From: Vibrio panuliri
GTDB lineage: Bacteria; Pseudomonadota; Gammaproteobacteria; Enterobacterales; Vibrionaceae
Length of the DNA: 64,000 bases
Direction: 5' to 3'
Assembly: GCF_009938205.1 (NCBI RefSeq)
Contig: NZ_AP019654.1
Coordinates: 1,302,001 to 1,366,000, forward strand
Every line of letters begins with the position of its first letter. Within the stretch, counting starts at the first letter, position 1. This document shows, one piece after another, positions 63,563-64,000 of this stretch. The translations under genes were made by a program, and so were the position numbers. The notes beneath the pieces were generated by a model. The model ran no database searches and was not told the DNA's origin. It worked only from the letters and a program-made list of their open reading frames with translations.

Positions 63563-64000
63563 ATGTCAGTTGCAGAAATAGAAGATCAACGCACTGTTCG
63601 TGAACTTCAAGCTATCTTTAAAAAGGAATACGACAAGAAAGTTAACTCTGAAAAACGTATTTCTGAATGTGACCAAGGCTTCCAAAACCTTAGAACTCAC
63701 AGCCAATCCGCATTGAACTATGCACAAAAATTTAAATCTTCAAAGTTGAATGAGCAAATTAATTCTATTAAGAGCTCAGGTCAGCATCCACAATCGTTAG
63801 ATGATCCTAAGTTGATTGAGCTTAAGCAATCTTTGAACTCGCTGTTTGAACATTGTGACACCATCAACCCGCGTGGATTTACCGTCTCTAGCTTAGAGAA
63901 AATTGCCGATCATCCAAAAAGTGTACTGTTAAAAGATGAGCAGTTCGCCCAACTGACAAAAGACGAGCAACGTGTCGCTCAGCAGTTCGAAGAAGTGGCT
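63563..64000 (+). CDS. Unrecognised protein, N-terminal part, cut by window end
   Basis: An open frame of 146 codons runs from ATG 63563 off the right edge. It begins MSVAEIEDQRTVRELQAIF and is highly charged and glutamine-rich, with no signal peptide or membrane segment. Heptad-like spacing around residues 5-60 suggests helical or coiled-coil structure. I do not recognise a family. The start has only weak ribosome-binding support (AGGTAGG about 13 bases upstream). It follows the terminator of the ligase operon, so it begins a new unit; its full length and role are unknown. Confidence 0.7.
   Translation, partial: MSVAEIEDQRTVRELQAIFKKEYDKKVNSEKRISECDQGFQNLRTHSQSALNYAQKFKSSKLNEQINSIKSSGQHPQSLDDPKLIELKQSLNSLFEHCDTINPRGFTVSSLEKIADHPKSVLLKDEQFAQLTKDEQRVAQQFEEVA

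Noticed and set aside
1..64000. CRISPR array, insertion sequence, prophage or toxin-antitoxin system
   Set aside because: No regularly spaced repeats, transposase or integrase motifs, phage genes or recognisable toxin pairs were seen on either strand.

Overview
The window looks like a chromosomal segment of a marine gammaproteobacterium, most probably Vibrio. This is inferred from gene content and order: a sialic-acid cluster arranged as in Vibrio cholerae (nagA-nanK-nanE divergent from siaPQM-nanA-nanR plus two kelch proteins), a Vibrio-type aminoethylphosphonate cluster, a NupC transporter, a Bax-like glucosaminidase and a NIT-domain chemoreceptor. I see no rRNA, tRNA, insertion sequence, integrase or CRISPR array. 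It reads as a catabolic and transport-rich chromosomal stretch.

Layout. 1-3.5 kb: end of an RND efflux operon (pump truncated by the window edge, then a TolC-like lipoprotein). 3.5-13.8 kb: sialic-acid uptake by a TRAP transporter and its conversion to GlcNAc-6-P and GlcN-6-P, with an RpiR regulator and two kelch mutarotase-like proteins. 13.8-15.8 kb: NIT-domain chemoreceptor. 16.1-27 kb: 2-aminoethylphosphonate (AEP) degradation and uptake (phnX, pbfA, phnW, an FAD amine oxidase, a LysR regulator, an ABC transporter, and the GntR regulator PhnR with candidate operators). 27-28.8 kb: small membrane transporters.

28.9-37.6 kb: a LevR-type, sigma-54-controlled PTS island for an unknown sugar, holding EIIA, LevR, a private HPr, GatC/GatB-like EIIC and EIIB, a class II aldolase, a triosephosphate isomerase-like protein, a YjbQ protein, and a divergent GH32-like protein without the usual catalytic motif. 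37.7-43 kb: a second, ascorbate-type PTS with a split transketolase under an RpiR regulator, with repeated TGAAA-N3-TTTCA dyads in the control region. 43.2-47.5 kb: an old-yellow-enzyme homologue, a hydrolase and small envelope or stress proteins. 47.8-52 kb: a single 1401-residue formate dehydrogenase fused to ferredoxin and GltD-like domains. 52.1-55.3 kb: Bax-like glucosaminidase, nupC and a membrane protein. 55.5-63.2 kb: histidine kinase, sigma-54 response regulator and periplasmic binding protein in one operon, then an SLC23/NCS2-type permease behind a good -24/-12 promoter and an acyl-CoA ligase. The window ends inside an unrecognised coiled-coil-like gene.

Most worth checking: (i) the nupC leader, which has a CRP site, a PurR-like operator and mutually exclusive RNA helices, one of which can cover the ribosome-binding site, as in a riboswitch; (ii) the LevR/sigma-54 PTS island of unknown substrate; (iii) the PTS plus split-transketolase operon; (iv) the sensor, regulator and sigma-54 permease set at the right end. 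All family names come from reading the translated sequence; no database search was run.
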